Of a stretch of DNA of 64,000 bases, positions 23,795 through 33,033 are shown piece after piece. The position numbers were made by a program, and so were the translations under genes. The number at the start of each line of letters is the position of its first letter. The first letter of the stretch is position 1. The stretch is from Manis javanica (Eukaryota > Chordata > Mammalia > Pholidota > Manidae): positions 166,319,401 through 166,383,400 of the forward strand of contig NC_133158.1 in assembly GCF_040802235.1 (NCBI RefSeq), written 5' to 3'. The notes under the pieces were generated by a model. It was given only the letters and a program-made list of their open reading frames with translations. It was not told where the DNA came from and made no database searches.

Positions 23795-24295
23795 AGGTCT
23801 TTTAGAAATGCAAATCAGAACAATGAGATGCCTTAAGTGATATGTCATAGATACTGGTGACATGGTTGGGAGAAATGTGTATCCCCAACAGTCCAGTGAT
23901 TCTACTTCTGATAGGTGTTCCCAAAGAAAGTCACATGTATGTGAGAAGATGTATACATGATTGCAGCATAGTTTGTAGTTGAAAATAGCCCATATGTCCT
24001 TCATTGGAAAACAGATTGGTAAAATGGTATATAGTCTTACTATGGACTACTAAATAGCACTTGAAAGAAATAAACTACAACTGTATTTTATTTAGATCAA
24101 CCTTACATGCAATGTTGAATAAAACTGGACACAGTCATATATACAATATAAAATAATTTTTGTGAATGTTTTTATGTCAACCAAATACTATGCATGGATT
24201 ATGACTACCTATGTATTTATGTAAAGTGTGAAAAATACACTAGAATAATGTACCAAAATTATGAAAGCAGTGGTAAGGAATTTGGGTTAAGATTT
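23795..24295 (+). mobile_element. Old LINE-1 3' fragment, sense
   Basis: The + strand reads like the very end of an older L1 ORF2 and its 3' UTR (TGCAAATCAGAACAATGAGATGCC at the start; CAGCATAGTTTGTAGTTGAAAATAGCC and CTTCATTGGAAAACAG later). It is highly diverged and sits between antisense younger copies. Confidence 0.65.
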
Positions 24296-24299
24296 GGCA

Positions 24300-24826
24300 T
24301 GATAAACTTTATTTTCATTAAGGTATCATTGATGTTCAATCTTATGAAGGTTACATATGAGCAATGTTGTGGTTACTACATTCATCTATATTATCAAGTC
24401 GCCCCAACATACACCATTACAGTCACTGTCCATCAGTGCAATAATATGCTATAGAGTCTTACTTTTCTTCGCTGTGCTATACTTCCTTCCCCATGGCCCC
24501 TCCTACCATGTGTGTGCTAATCATAATGCCCCTTAATCCCCTTCTCCCTGAGTGCCTGCCCTCCCCAACCCCTTTCTCTTTGGTAACCCTTTGGTAACCA
24601 CTAGTCCCTTATTGGAGTCTGTTGAATCTGCTGCTGTTTTGTTCTTTCAGTTTTTGCTTTGTTGTTAATACTCCACAGATGAGTGAAATCATTTGGTACT
24701 TGCCCTTCTCCACCTGGCTTATTTCACTGAGCATAATACCATCTAGCTCCAAACATGTTGTTGCAAATGGTAGGATGTTTTCTTCTAATGGCTGAATAAT
24801 ATTCCATTGTGTATATGTACCACTTC
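24300..24826 (-). mobile_element. LINE-1 3' end, antisense
   Basis: The family 3' UTR (ATTAAGGTATCATTGATG...) and the beginning of antisense ORF2, stopping at TGTATATGTACCAC, where another L1 begins. Confidence 0.8.
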
Positions 24827-26700
24827 TTTTTTTTCATTTTGTTATCATTAATGTACAATTACATGGAGAACATTATGTTTACTAGACTCCCCCCTTTGCC
24901 AAGTCCCTCCCACAAACCCCATTACAGTCACTGTCCATCAGCATAGTAAGATGTTGTTGAATCACTGCTTGTCTTCTCTGTGTTGCACAGCCCTCCCCAT
25001 TCCCCCCCTCACATCATACATGCTAATCGTAATGCCCCCTTTCCTCTTCCCCGCCCTTATCCCTCCCTTGCCTCCCATTCTCCCCAGTCCTTTTCCCTTT
25101 GGTAACTGTTAGTCCATTCTTGGGTTTTGTGAGTCTGCTGCTGTTTTTTTCCTTCAGATTTTTCCCTGTTCTTATACTCCACATATGAGTTTAATCGTAT
25201 GGTACCTGTCTTTCTCTGCCTGGTTTATTTCACTGAGCATAATACCCTCTAGCTCCATCCATGTTGTTGCAAATGGTAGGATTTGTTTTCTTCTTATGGC
25301 TGAATAATATTCCATTGTGTACATGTACCACTTCTTCTTTATCCACTCATCCACTGATGGACACTGAGGTGGCTTCCATTTCTTGGCTGTTGTAAATAGT
25401 GCTGTAATTAACATAGGGGTGCATCTGTCTTCTTCAAACTGGGCTGCTGCAGTCTTAGGGTAAATTCCTAGAAGTGGAATTCCTGGGTCAAATGGTAAGT
25501 CTATTTTGAGCATTTTGAGGAACCTCCATACTGCTTTCCACAATGGTTGAACTAATTTACATTCCCACCAGCATTGTAGGAGGGTTGCCCTTTCTCCACA
25601 ACCTTGCCAACATTTCTTGTTTGTTTGTCTTTTAGATGGTGGCCATCCTTACTGGTGTGAGGTGATATCTCATTGTGGTTTTAATTTGCATTTCTCTGAT
25701 GAGTAGCAATGTGGAGCATCTTTTCATGTGTCTGTTGGCCATCTGAATTTCTTTAGAGAAATGTCTGTTCAGGTCCTCTGCCCATTTTTTAATTGGATTA
25801 TTTGCTTTTTGTTTGTTGAGGTGTGTGAGCTCTTTGTATATTTTGGATGTCAACCGTTTATTGGCTTTGTCATTTATGAATATATTCTCCCATACTGTAG
25901 GATGCCTTTTTGTTCTTGGTGGTGTCCTTTGCTGTACATAAGCTTTTCAGCTTTATATAGTCCCATTTGTTCATTTTTGCTTTTGATTCCCTTACCTGGG
26001 GAGATATGTTCATGAAGAAGTCACTCATATTTATGTCCATGAGATTTTTGCCTATGTTTTTTTCTAAGAGTTTTATGGTTTCATGACTTACATTCAGGTC
26101 TCTGATCCATTTCAAATTTACTTTTATGTGTGGGTTCAGACAATGATCCAGTTTCATTCTCTTACATGTAGCTCTCCAGTTTTGCCAGCACCAACTGTTG
26201 AAGAGGCTATAATTTCCCCATTGTATGACCATGGCTCCTTTATCGTATATTAATTGACCATATATGTTTGGGTTAATGTCTCGAGTCTCTATTCTGTTCC
26301 ACTGGTCTGTGGGTCTGTTCTTGTGCCAGTACCAAATTGACTTGATTACTATTGCCTTGTAGTAGAGCTTGAAGTTGGGTAGTGAGATCCCCCCCCCCCA
26401 CTTTATTCTTCCTTCTCATGATTGCTTTGGCTACTCGGGGTTTTTGGTGTTTCCACATGAATTTTTGAACTATTTGTTCCAGTTCGTTCAAGAATGCTGT
26501 TGGTAATTTGATAGGGATTGCATTGAGTCTGTATATTGCTTTGGGCAGGCTGGCCATTTTGACTATATTAATTCTTCCTAGCCAAGAGCATGGGATGAGT
26601 TTCCATTTGTTAGTGTCCCCTTTAATTTCTCTTAAGAGTGTCTTGTAGTTTTCAGGGTATAGGTCTTTCATTTCCTTGGTTAGGTTTTTTCTTGGGTATT
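24827..26700 (-). mobile_element. LINE-1, 5'-truncated, antisense, inserted into the previous copy
   Basis: A T-rich start at 24828-24840 follows the broken L1 at GTACCACTTC. Then come the 3' UTR and a long ORF2 C-terminal half. On the minus strand an intact-looking stretch at 25172-25543 (ending SEINQAEKDRYHTIKLICGV) and another at 26273-26671 survive. It ends near 26700 in the [15 protein letters not shown] region. Broken frames separate the pieces. Confidence 0.85.
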
Positions 26701-26885
26701 TTATTCTTTTTTATGCAATTTTGAATAGAATTGTTTTCCTTTCATTTTTGCTTTTTGCTTCCCTTTCCTAAGATGTGTTTAGGAAAAAGTTGATCATGTT
26801 TATATTCAAGAGATTTTTGCCTATGTTTTTGTCTTTGTAGTAGAGCTTGAAGTTGGGGAGCATAATCAGCCCGTGGTATGATAAA
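26701..26885 (-). mobile_element. Rearranged L1 scraps
   Basis: Short blocks that occur elsewhere in ORF2 (GAGATTTTTGCCTATGTTTT; GTAGTAGAGCTTGAAGTTGG) are placed out of their usual order, so this is an internally deleted or rearranged L1 end. Confidence 0.55.
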
Positions 26886-26984
26886 GTTTTTAAATGTTTT
26901 CTTTAAAGTTTACTGCTGAATGTAAAGACCAGAAGCAAATATGATGTTAATGATTTTTATTAATTCTGGGTGATGGTATCTTGC

Positions 26985-27275
26985 CAATGTGTTTGAGCCC
27001 TGGGCAAGTTCACTATGGATTCAGTGTGTCCAAGGAACTTGACAGCAAAATGTTCTTTGGGGTGAAGGGTTTATTACCCAGCTCATTCTCCTGGTGGTAG
27101 TTCGAGCACTAGCGTCTCTGCATCTGCCCAGAGCACTGGACTGAGTTCTCTATATAGCCCAGTAATACCTTATTGCCTAAAGGTGTGGAAGTGGTAGCCC
27201 AGCAACAGGCCTGTTACATCATCGTGGTTTAAGTTCAGTGAGGATCCTGGCCATAGGACCCCCAACTTCCCCACA
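26985..27275 (-). repeat. LTR, family A, solo copy
   Basis: The same landmarks as 1790-2152: CAAGTTCACTATGGATTCAGTG, the poly(A) region, AATACCTTATTGCCTAAAGG and GGTGTGGAAGTGGTAGCCCAGCA in order. On the minus strand it starts TGTGGGGAAGTTGG. No internal region is attached. Confidence 0.65.
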
Positions 27276-27703
27276 GATGGGCTGTATTTTTTATATACTC
27301 TGTACATATCTACATTTTAAAAAGCTCAACAAAAAGTGGGGAATATATACATCAAGGGCCTAAAATTATGTATAAGTAGGTTTTGGATTATTCTCTTGTG
27401 GGTTCATGAAAATTGATATGTAGGAAGTTGTCTCATTTACTGAGGTAACAGGTGGAAAGATCTAGCCCAGTGGCTGGCCCACTGTGGCCCCAAACAAATA
27501 CTGCCCCTTTCATCCTTAGCCCAGTGCTCTCTTAAAAGTATTTGGAAAGAGGACAGGTGGAGGTAAGAGCAGCAGCTGAACCAGGTAAAATGGTGAATTG
27601 GCAGAAGTTGTTTTAATCGGTCAATATTGAGTGTTTAATTAACTGTGCTTGTAATTAGCCATTTTTCTCAGCTAGTCTTACTTCTAACCTTTTTTCTCCC
27701 CAG
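27276..27703. other. Sequence upstream of the MCM10-like exon
   Basis: Unassigned, ending in a pyrimidine-rich acceptor CTTTTTTCTCCCCAG. It probably belongs to the same duplicated MCM10 segment as its intron. Confidence 0.4.
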
Positions 27704-28065
27704 GGAAGCAAGATGAGTTGTCTCTGCTGACAGCTCTGCTAGAGAATGAGCCAGCCTTGGCTTGTGACTTAAAAGAGAGTAATCCCTTACCCCGGGAAGA
27801 TGGCAAGCCTGACGTATTTGATGAGGTGTTTGATGCTGCTGGTAATGGTGAATCACACACGGAAGAGGCTGATGATGGAGAAGTGGGAAAAGACTGAAGA
27901 CCAAAAGGAAAACTTGGCCACTCTCTCTGGAGACATGGGCGACTTAACGGATGAAGAAATTCCCACTTTGCAGTCAACTGAATATAGAGTCTTCTCTACT
28001 CTGGCTTCCAATCAAGTGAAAACTTGTCAAGAGTTACAAGGTTCCCTAACTACTGGTTCTCTAAT
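27704..28065 (+). pseudogene. MCM10: MCM10-like coding exon 2 copy, frameshifted
   Basis: After an intact acceptor (CTCCCCAG, ends 27703) the sequence encodes the acidic N-terminus of the replication factor MCM10. It has LSLLTALLENEPAL, FDEVFDAAGNGESHTEEADDGE and, after a frameshift near 27885-27900, KENLATLSGDMGDLTDEE. MCM10 loads onto origins with the CMG helicase; the N-terminus mediates self-association. This copy lacks part of the start region, changes frame, and decays after about 28030. The presence of an acceptor rather than joined exons shows it is a genomic duplicate, not a retrocopy. Confidence 0.75.
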
Positions 28066-29016
28066 TTCTTAATGATAAACTGGATAGAGAGCACCAATCT
28101 GACAGTTTTCATCAAAATAGCTGCTGATTCCAGTGGGGAGGTAAATAACTGCAAAAAATACTGTATGAGTTAGTAGATCAAAGACTTAAGGCCAGCACTG
28201 TTGGCCAGCTATACTTGATCCTTCATAGAATGTCTCTAACACCTTTCTTGCCAATTACAGAAAAACATTACTTTGGGTTTTTCTGTATGCATATGGAGCC
28301 AGGGACAAGACTACAAAGCTACTATACAGTCTCTTTGAGCAGGAGACCACTTCTGAACTTTGGGTGGTACCCTTTCTTATTCCTGGGATCTTTTCTTATA
28401 TATTTTGAAATTATGATACAATTCAGTGGTTGGCTATTTGTTTTACTACAAGAGCCAGCATTTATTATATGATATTCAATTTATGAAATAAAATCATTTC
28501 TTGATATAAAAACTTAACTGGGGATATGTACCTATGATATCTGTCAGTAGTGCAAATTCATAACTAGCTTAGGTATCAGAGGTTTAATTATTAGAAATAC
28601 AAAGTTTATTTAAGGGACCTCTTGGAAATACAAAAGTTAATCATGAGTTCTCAGTATGTGATTTATACGGTGGATCTAAAGGTTTTAGGAGGTAGCGGTG
28701 AGCACCAAAAACAGTTCTAGCATTTTCGTTTCTTCTGCTCTGGAAGTCAGTATATTTTGTCTTTCCTATATGAATTAAGAAACTTGTTAGAGCAAACGAA
28801 GTCCTTACAAGAATAGCCAAAAATAGCGACAAACAGCCTCCAAGTCCAGCCCTTCATAAATAAATACATTTCCTGGTAATCAAACTGTAATTCTAGGACT
28901 AGTATGCTTTTCTGTTATTAAGAAATTATAACATTACTTTGTATCCAAATCCTGGTAAAACAGCCTTCGAGCTCCCTTCTAAATTTTTTTTATTCATTTC
29001 TTTTATTTTCAAGCAG
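28066..29016. other. Intron-like spacer between the two MCM10-like exons
   Basis: No nameable repeat and no further coding match. It ends in the acceptor TTTTATTTTCAAGCAG. Likely the decayed intron of the MCM10 duplicate. Confidence 0.45.
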
Positions 29017-29156
29017 GTTAAATCTCCATGTGGCCCTCTCAAGGAGAAGAAAGTTCAGAGAATTCAGGAGTTAGCGTGCTTTTCCTGTAGAGCTTAATGC
29101 CCCTACTCTTCCAAAACCCAAGCAGATGGCTCAGACACCAAAGGTTTCACCTGCAG
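29017..29156 (+). pseudogene. MCM10: MCM10-like coding exon 3 copy, frameshifted
   Basis: Between acceptor AAGCAG (ends 29016) and donor GTGTAG (from 29157) the first frame reads VKSPCGPLKEKKVQRIQELA. After an indel near 29083, a second frame reads ELNAPTLPKPKQMAQTPKVS. Both match consecutive residues of the MCM10 linker after its N-terminal domain. In the first frame a stop follows the indel. Order, orientation and spacing relative to 27704-28065 fit an unprocessed duplicate. Confidence 0.75.
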
Positions 29157-29221
29157 GTGTAGTACTTGAGGCCTTCCTGGTTTCTCACTGCTCTGGCTCT
29201 TTAAGATACATTATGGCACTA

Positions 29222-29246
29222 GTGTGTGTGTGTGTGTGTGTGTGTT
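29222..29246. repeat. (GT)n microsatellite
   Basis: About twelve GT units in the sequence after the MCM10-like exon. Confidence 0.95.
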
Positions 29247-30326
29247 GGTCTGTCTTACCTGTCCATTGAATAAAGTAAGTTTCTTGGAAACGAGTCATAT
29301 ATTGTATCTTCTACTCTTTCTCTATTTCTCAGAGCAGTTAGAAAATCCTTACGTACAGAGATGGCACTTACTAGATAATAAATTGTTTTTTACTGTGTAG
29401 TCCTGTAGTTGCCTTAAACTACAGTAACTGCCTAACCGTTCAGCTGACAGCCTGTTGAACAGGCGAGCTTTTGACTAATTTGCATAGTTTTTGAACTTAG
29501 TTCTAGCTTGAGGGTTATCATGATTTTATTGGTGGTGTTATTGTGTTATCAGACTCGTTACAGTACTCCCGTTTTCTCACATGGGGGCTTTTGCAGAAGA
29601 TGGGGAGTGAGTAGATTGCGAGGTGAAATTTCTGGAGGGGTGGGCTGTAAAACTGCAGTATTTCTAGAATCTCTCCCCTGACCTTAGTCCATCTCCATAT
29701 CAATAGACAATTAAAATGGCGTGTGAGGGCTCTATCCGCAGTTCTTTTCTGCTGCAGCCTGGTCAAGAGAGAGAGAGGATGACTGCTTGTAAGAAATAAG
29801 AGTTTCTTAACTAACTTTATTTCTCCCTTTGACTGATTTTGGTTTTAATAATTATTTTGCCCTGGGTTTCTCCTCCCCAGTTACAACCACCTTGAAATCT
29901 ACCTAATAATACTTGTCTAAACTAACTGCCCAAGTTCTCCATTTAAAAGTCTATTCAGATTTTCTTCATTCACTTTGAGGAGCTCTCCTGTACATCAAGC
30001 GAGCATTTAGATAACACTGGGCAATTTACCTTTATTTATACCAAACTCAGTTTAGCTAACCTGAGAAAATGGGACTTAGAAAAGGAAAGGGGGAGGAAGA
30101 GAAAAACAAGAGAGGGAGTGCTTGAGAAAGATGAGGGGGAGAAGGAAAATGGCATCTACCTAGTCATAGGAGATAAAGAAAAATAAGTGACTGGGCACCA
30201 AATAATGCTTTGCCTGCTTAATTTTCTCCAGACTGAATGAATGTGGGTAAGAAGTAGCTTAGATAAATTTTAAATTCTAAACCATATTCTTCAATTCCCC
30301 AATACCTAAACCCCCTTTAAAAACAG
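29247..30326. other. Unassigned spacer
   Basis: No coding or RNA signal that I can support. It contains a purine-rich stretch at 30065-30160. Confidence 0.35.
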
Positions 30327-30473
30327 AAAGGATTTTTGAAAGTATGAAAGATCCTATCCGGAAAAAATGCACACCATTCTTAGATGAAGACCAGAAAGAT
30401 TGCCTAAATTCAAAAGAAGAACCTCAAGAGACTTTCTTAATCAGAAGCCATGTTACAGCTGCACTTGGAGTCT
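30327..30473 (+). other. Exon-like open stretch, unrecognised
   Basis: Following a possible acceptor (TTTAAAAACAG, ends 30326), a frame of 48 codons stays open to TAG. It has an acidic, exon-like composition (KDPIRKKCTPFLDEDQKD; NSKEEPQETFLIRSHVTAAL). It lies downstream of the MCM10-like exons on the same strand, but I do not recognise it as MCM10 or ANKRD26. It could be a terminal exon of a decayed gene, or chance. Confidence 0.3.
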
Positions 30474-30489
30474 AGAACTCCAAAGTTAA

Positions 30490-31100
30490 TATGAAAATGG
30501 GGAGTTGAGTTTCTTTTCCTGTTCTCCCTGCTGCAACAAAGAATTGAAAGGCAGAGACACCACAGTGAAGCAGAGCAAAAGGTTTATTTGAATAAAGGGA
30601 GGAACTGACCCGAGTCAAGTAGACAAAGGCAGGTTTACTTGAACAAAGAGGAGAGGAAGGGGAAGCTCACTGACAGGAACTTCAAAGCTCAAATTAGAGC
30701 TCTCACTAGCCCCTCCATACTATCTGAAGCAGGATGGAGTGAAGATTTGTGCTTAAAGTCTGGAAGATTGAACAAAATAGCAAAGTGACAAAGACATTAC
30801 TGGAGGAGCACAGAGACAAAACACAGTAAGTCGAGCAGTAAGAACTTTTAAAAATACACAGAAAGGGAAGTGCATGCAGCCTCAGGAGGCACACTCAAGG
30901 GCTGAGGATTCTGTTCTAAGGCTTTCAAGAATGGGATGAAGGTAAAGGGTTCAGGGGGCGTAGGCTTGTGATGAGGTTTTGGTCTCATGATGTCTGTCTC
31001 CAGTGGGAGACACTATGTCATAATCCAGTCAGTCCTCTAGACAATTCTGTAGGAAACTTCCTGCTCTTCTGTAAGATAGTGGCTACTCCCATGCACCAGG
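30490..31100 (-). repeat. LTR family C copy, left part (interrupted by provirus)
   Basis: It starts with the family C block (GCAACAAAGAATTGAAAGGCAGAGACACC at 30533-30561). It continues through landmarks also seen at 20570-20900 (CAGGATGGAGTGAAG, AAGTGCATGCAGCCTCAGGAG). At 31100 it is cut by the class I provirus; the missing right part resumes at 37992. Confidence 0.65.
31096..31100. repeat. Target-site duplication of the provirus, left copy
   Basis: CCAGG precedes the 5' LTR and is repeated exactly at 37992-37996 after the 3' LTR. A 5-bp duplication fits class I elements of the HERV-H/F kind. Confidence 0.9.
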
Positions 31101-31349
31101 TGAAGGGCCCCCACCAGTAAGATGGCGAACTTCCGGCTTCTCTTCGGGGTCCTCGGTTCCCGCCGGCGCCACCTGAAGCCCAATCACCTCTCGCCCCCCT
31201 CCCAATCCCAGCACCTAGCCAACAGCCACCAGCCCCGTAGAAGTAACACCACAATCACCCCATGCCCCATCCTATATAACCCAGCACCTTTCCCTAAAAA
31301 AGCAGATTTCTCCGGTGAATTGCTGCTGTGTGTCGCTCCTTTCCTTTCA
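31101..31349 (+). repeat. 5' LTR of the provirus
   Basis: Begins TGAAGGG and ends CTTTCA. It has a TATATAA box at about 31273-31279 and a GTAAGATGGCG (YY1-like) motif near 31117-31127. Where the 3' LTR has CTAATAAAGC, this copy has CTAAAAAAGC, so the poly(A) signal AATAAA is lost. It also carries two extra bases (TGTGTG against TGTG) near its end. Confidence 0.9.
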
Positions 31350-31350
31350 T

Positions 31351-31368
31351 TGGTGCCGAAACCCGGGA
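31351..31368 (+). promoter_or_regulatory. Primer-binding site, tRNA-Phe type
   Basis: TGGTGCCGAAACCCGGGA is the complement of the 3' end of mammalian tRNA-Phe (CCCGGGTTTCGGCACCA). It starts two bases after the LTR's CA, as usual. All 18 positions match the tRNA-Phe end as I know it. Confidence 0.9.
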
Positions 31369-32014
31369 GACGGGACACCCCAACTGGGCCCCGTCTTCCC
31401 CCCGACACCAGCAGCAGCTCGCCCTCGTCCTCTTTCTCCAGCGCTGGCTCATCACACTCACCACTCCTCTCTGGCCTTTAGGTAAGTTTTCCCCCCAGAG
31501 TGGGCCACTCTTCCCCAAGCTATCGCAGTGCCATTGACCGTGATAGTCCAGCAAGGCCCTGACGCTCAGGGCCGAGGAGGGAACTCTCCCCGCCTCAGGC
31601 CTTCACGGCTGCGGCAGACCCTCAGGCCCCTCCTCTGACAGCCATAAATCCCCGCCTCAGGCCTTCACGGCTGCAGCAGACCCTCAGGCCCCTCCTCCAA
31701 TAGCCATAAACGAGGTGACTCCTTTGCGGATGAGAACGCTCCCTTTTTCCCCCCTCCTCCTTCTGTTCCGTCCGCTGAAATCCGTTCTGTCTGCCGAAAA
31801 TTCCTAGTGCTAGGTTCCTCGTGACTCCGGCACTCTGCCTTCTTAGGGAAGTCTGGGTGACGACCCACACTTCCTATGAAATTCCAACTCGTGTACGAGT
31901 TTCCGCAGACCACCAAGGATCATCGGGGACACCCTTTGTCTCCTTGCGGTCTGCTTCCAGTCCGAGGATCTCCTTTCGTCTTTCCCTGTTTGTCTCCTTC
32001 TCGGTCCTTTAGCC
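31369..32014 (+). other. Provirus leader with 62-bp tandem repeat
   Basis: Untranslated leader between the primer site and gag. Two tandem copies of a 62-bp unit lie at 31587-31648 and 31649-31710 (each starts TCCCCGCCTCAGGCCTTCACG), differing at only a few positions. The region would include any packaging signal, which I cannot identify. Confidence 0.75.
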
Positions 32015-32458
32015 ATGGGAGCCTCCTCATCCCTCCCTGAAAGTTCACCTCTTGAATGCCTGCTTAAGCATCTGGCTACCCTCTCCCTGACGCCTGATAT
32101 AAAACCAAAACTTCTCCGTAAATACTGCTCCCAAGATTGGCCGACATACCCCCTAGACAATACCAACCAATGGCCCGCAGGGGGAACTCTTGATCGTAAC
32201 ATCACTCGCAATCTCTTTAACTACTGCCAGCGCCTGAAAAAATGGAAGGAGATTCCCTATATCGAAGCTTTCCGCCGCCTCCTCCCCTCACGCCCCCCAA
32301 GTTCTAGCTTGCAAGCCACCGCCCCCGCAGAAGCCTCCCATTCACTCCCTTCCCCTTCTCCTACAACAGCCCTTCTCCCTTCCTCCCCCACCATCTCTTC
32401 CCCCACCTCCGTCTTCGTCCCCCGTGGATTAAGCCTGAGCCTTTCAGCCCCCCTTTAA
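32015..32458 (+). pseudogene. gag: Provirus gag, matrix part
   Basis: Starts at ATG in CCATGGG with Gly at position 2, so an N-myristoylation signal is present. The first 100 or so residues (GASSSLPESSPLECLLKHLA..., NLFNYCQRLKKWKEIPYIEA) have the helical pattern of gammaretrovirus-like matrix proteins that bring Gag to the membrane. A Pro/Ser-rich stretch follows. A frame change near the C-run at about 32418-32424 ends the frame at 32456. The continuing gag-like frame lies one step away and runs up to the solo LTR. Confidence 0.8.
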
Positions 32459-32503
32459 CTAGGTCCCGGGGGCCTCCTACGTCTTTGCCCTCATCACCTG
32501 TTT

Positions 32504-32509
32504 CTCCCC
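32504..32509. repeat. 6-bp target duplication of the solo LTR, left copy
   Basis: CTCCCC directly precedes the solo LTR and recurs at 33028-33033 directly after it. Six bases is the usual size for class II (ERVK-like) elements. Confidence 0.75.
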
Positions 32510-33027
32510 TGTTGGGGACCGCCTTTGTCTTCTCACATGTTTGTAGGGAGAACGGGAAAGCACCTTCCCCCATGTCTGAATGCAGCATGGGAAAGCACAA
32601 GCTTGAGAACAACCGGTGCAGTCCTTGGAAGTTATCTGTCCACAAAAACATATCTTGTCCTCGAAGACGAGCCAAGACTCCTCACTCTGAAAATAGGGAG
32701 ACCTTGAAGATGTGTAAAAACACTGCCCCTGTTTCTAGCTATGCCCTTCCCCCACTTGCCAATGTGGCAAGAATAGAGAACAAACAACATTCTGTTTACA
32801 CATTCCATAAGCAACTAACTGGAGCCCTGCTGTAGCTCAGTTGGTAGAGCATGGGACTCTTAACCCCAGAGTCGTGAGTTCAAGCCCAACTGGAGCAGCA
32901 GAGGCAAGCATCTGGGCTGCTGGCTGGCAACACATGGGAGCATCAGCCCTCCCAGTTCTTTCTTTATTTTCTTCACCCCCCTTCCGCACTTCAAGACCTG
33001 TCAACTAGGCGTGGCTGGACCGTGTCA
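32510..33027 (+). repeat. Solo LTR inserted in proviral gag, class II-like, carrying a tRNA-Lys-like unit
   Basis: This 518-bp insert begins TGTTGGGGACC, a common class II LTR start, and ends CGTGTCA. It is flanked by the 6-bp repeat CTCCCC. The gag sequence on both sides is in the same reading frame, which supports a clean insertion. Inside lie the tRNA-Lys(CUU)-like element at 32824-32900 and a T4 run at 32967-32970. I see no AATAAA in it and no attached internal region. Strand is assigned from the TG...CA order and the tRNA-like unit, so it is less certain than the borders. Confidence 0.7.
32824..32900 (+). tRNA. tRNA-Lys(CUU)-like sequence with Pol III A and B boxes
   Basis: The D-arm to anticodon-arm region follows cytosolic tRNA-Lys(CUU) closely: A box TAGCTCAGTTGG at 32833-32844, anticodon CTT at 32859-32861 in loop CTCTTAA, and B box GAGTTCAAGCC at 32876-32886. 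The structure is degraded. There are two extra bases between acceptor and D stem, a mismatch closing the anticodon stem, and two in the T stem; the 3' side can pair with the 5' end in a shifted acceptor (CAGCAGAGGC with GCCCTGCTG). It is therefore a tRNA-derived element or pseudogene, not a plain functional tRNA gene. A T4 at 32967-32970 could end a transcript of about 145 nt. Confidence 0.75.
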
Positions 33028-33033
33028 CTCCCC

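Noticed and set aside
32485-32835. 116-codon open frame as a gag or accessory protein
   Set aside because: Only its first few codons are gag. The rest is solo LTR read by chance.
32824-32900. Functional tRNA-Lys gene
   Set aside because: The anticodon and box elements are good, but there are two extra bases and stem mismatches, and it sits in an LTR. It is kept as tRNA-like, not as a working tRNA gene.
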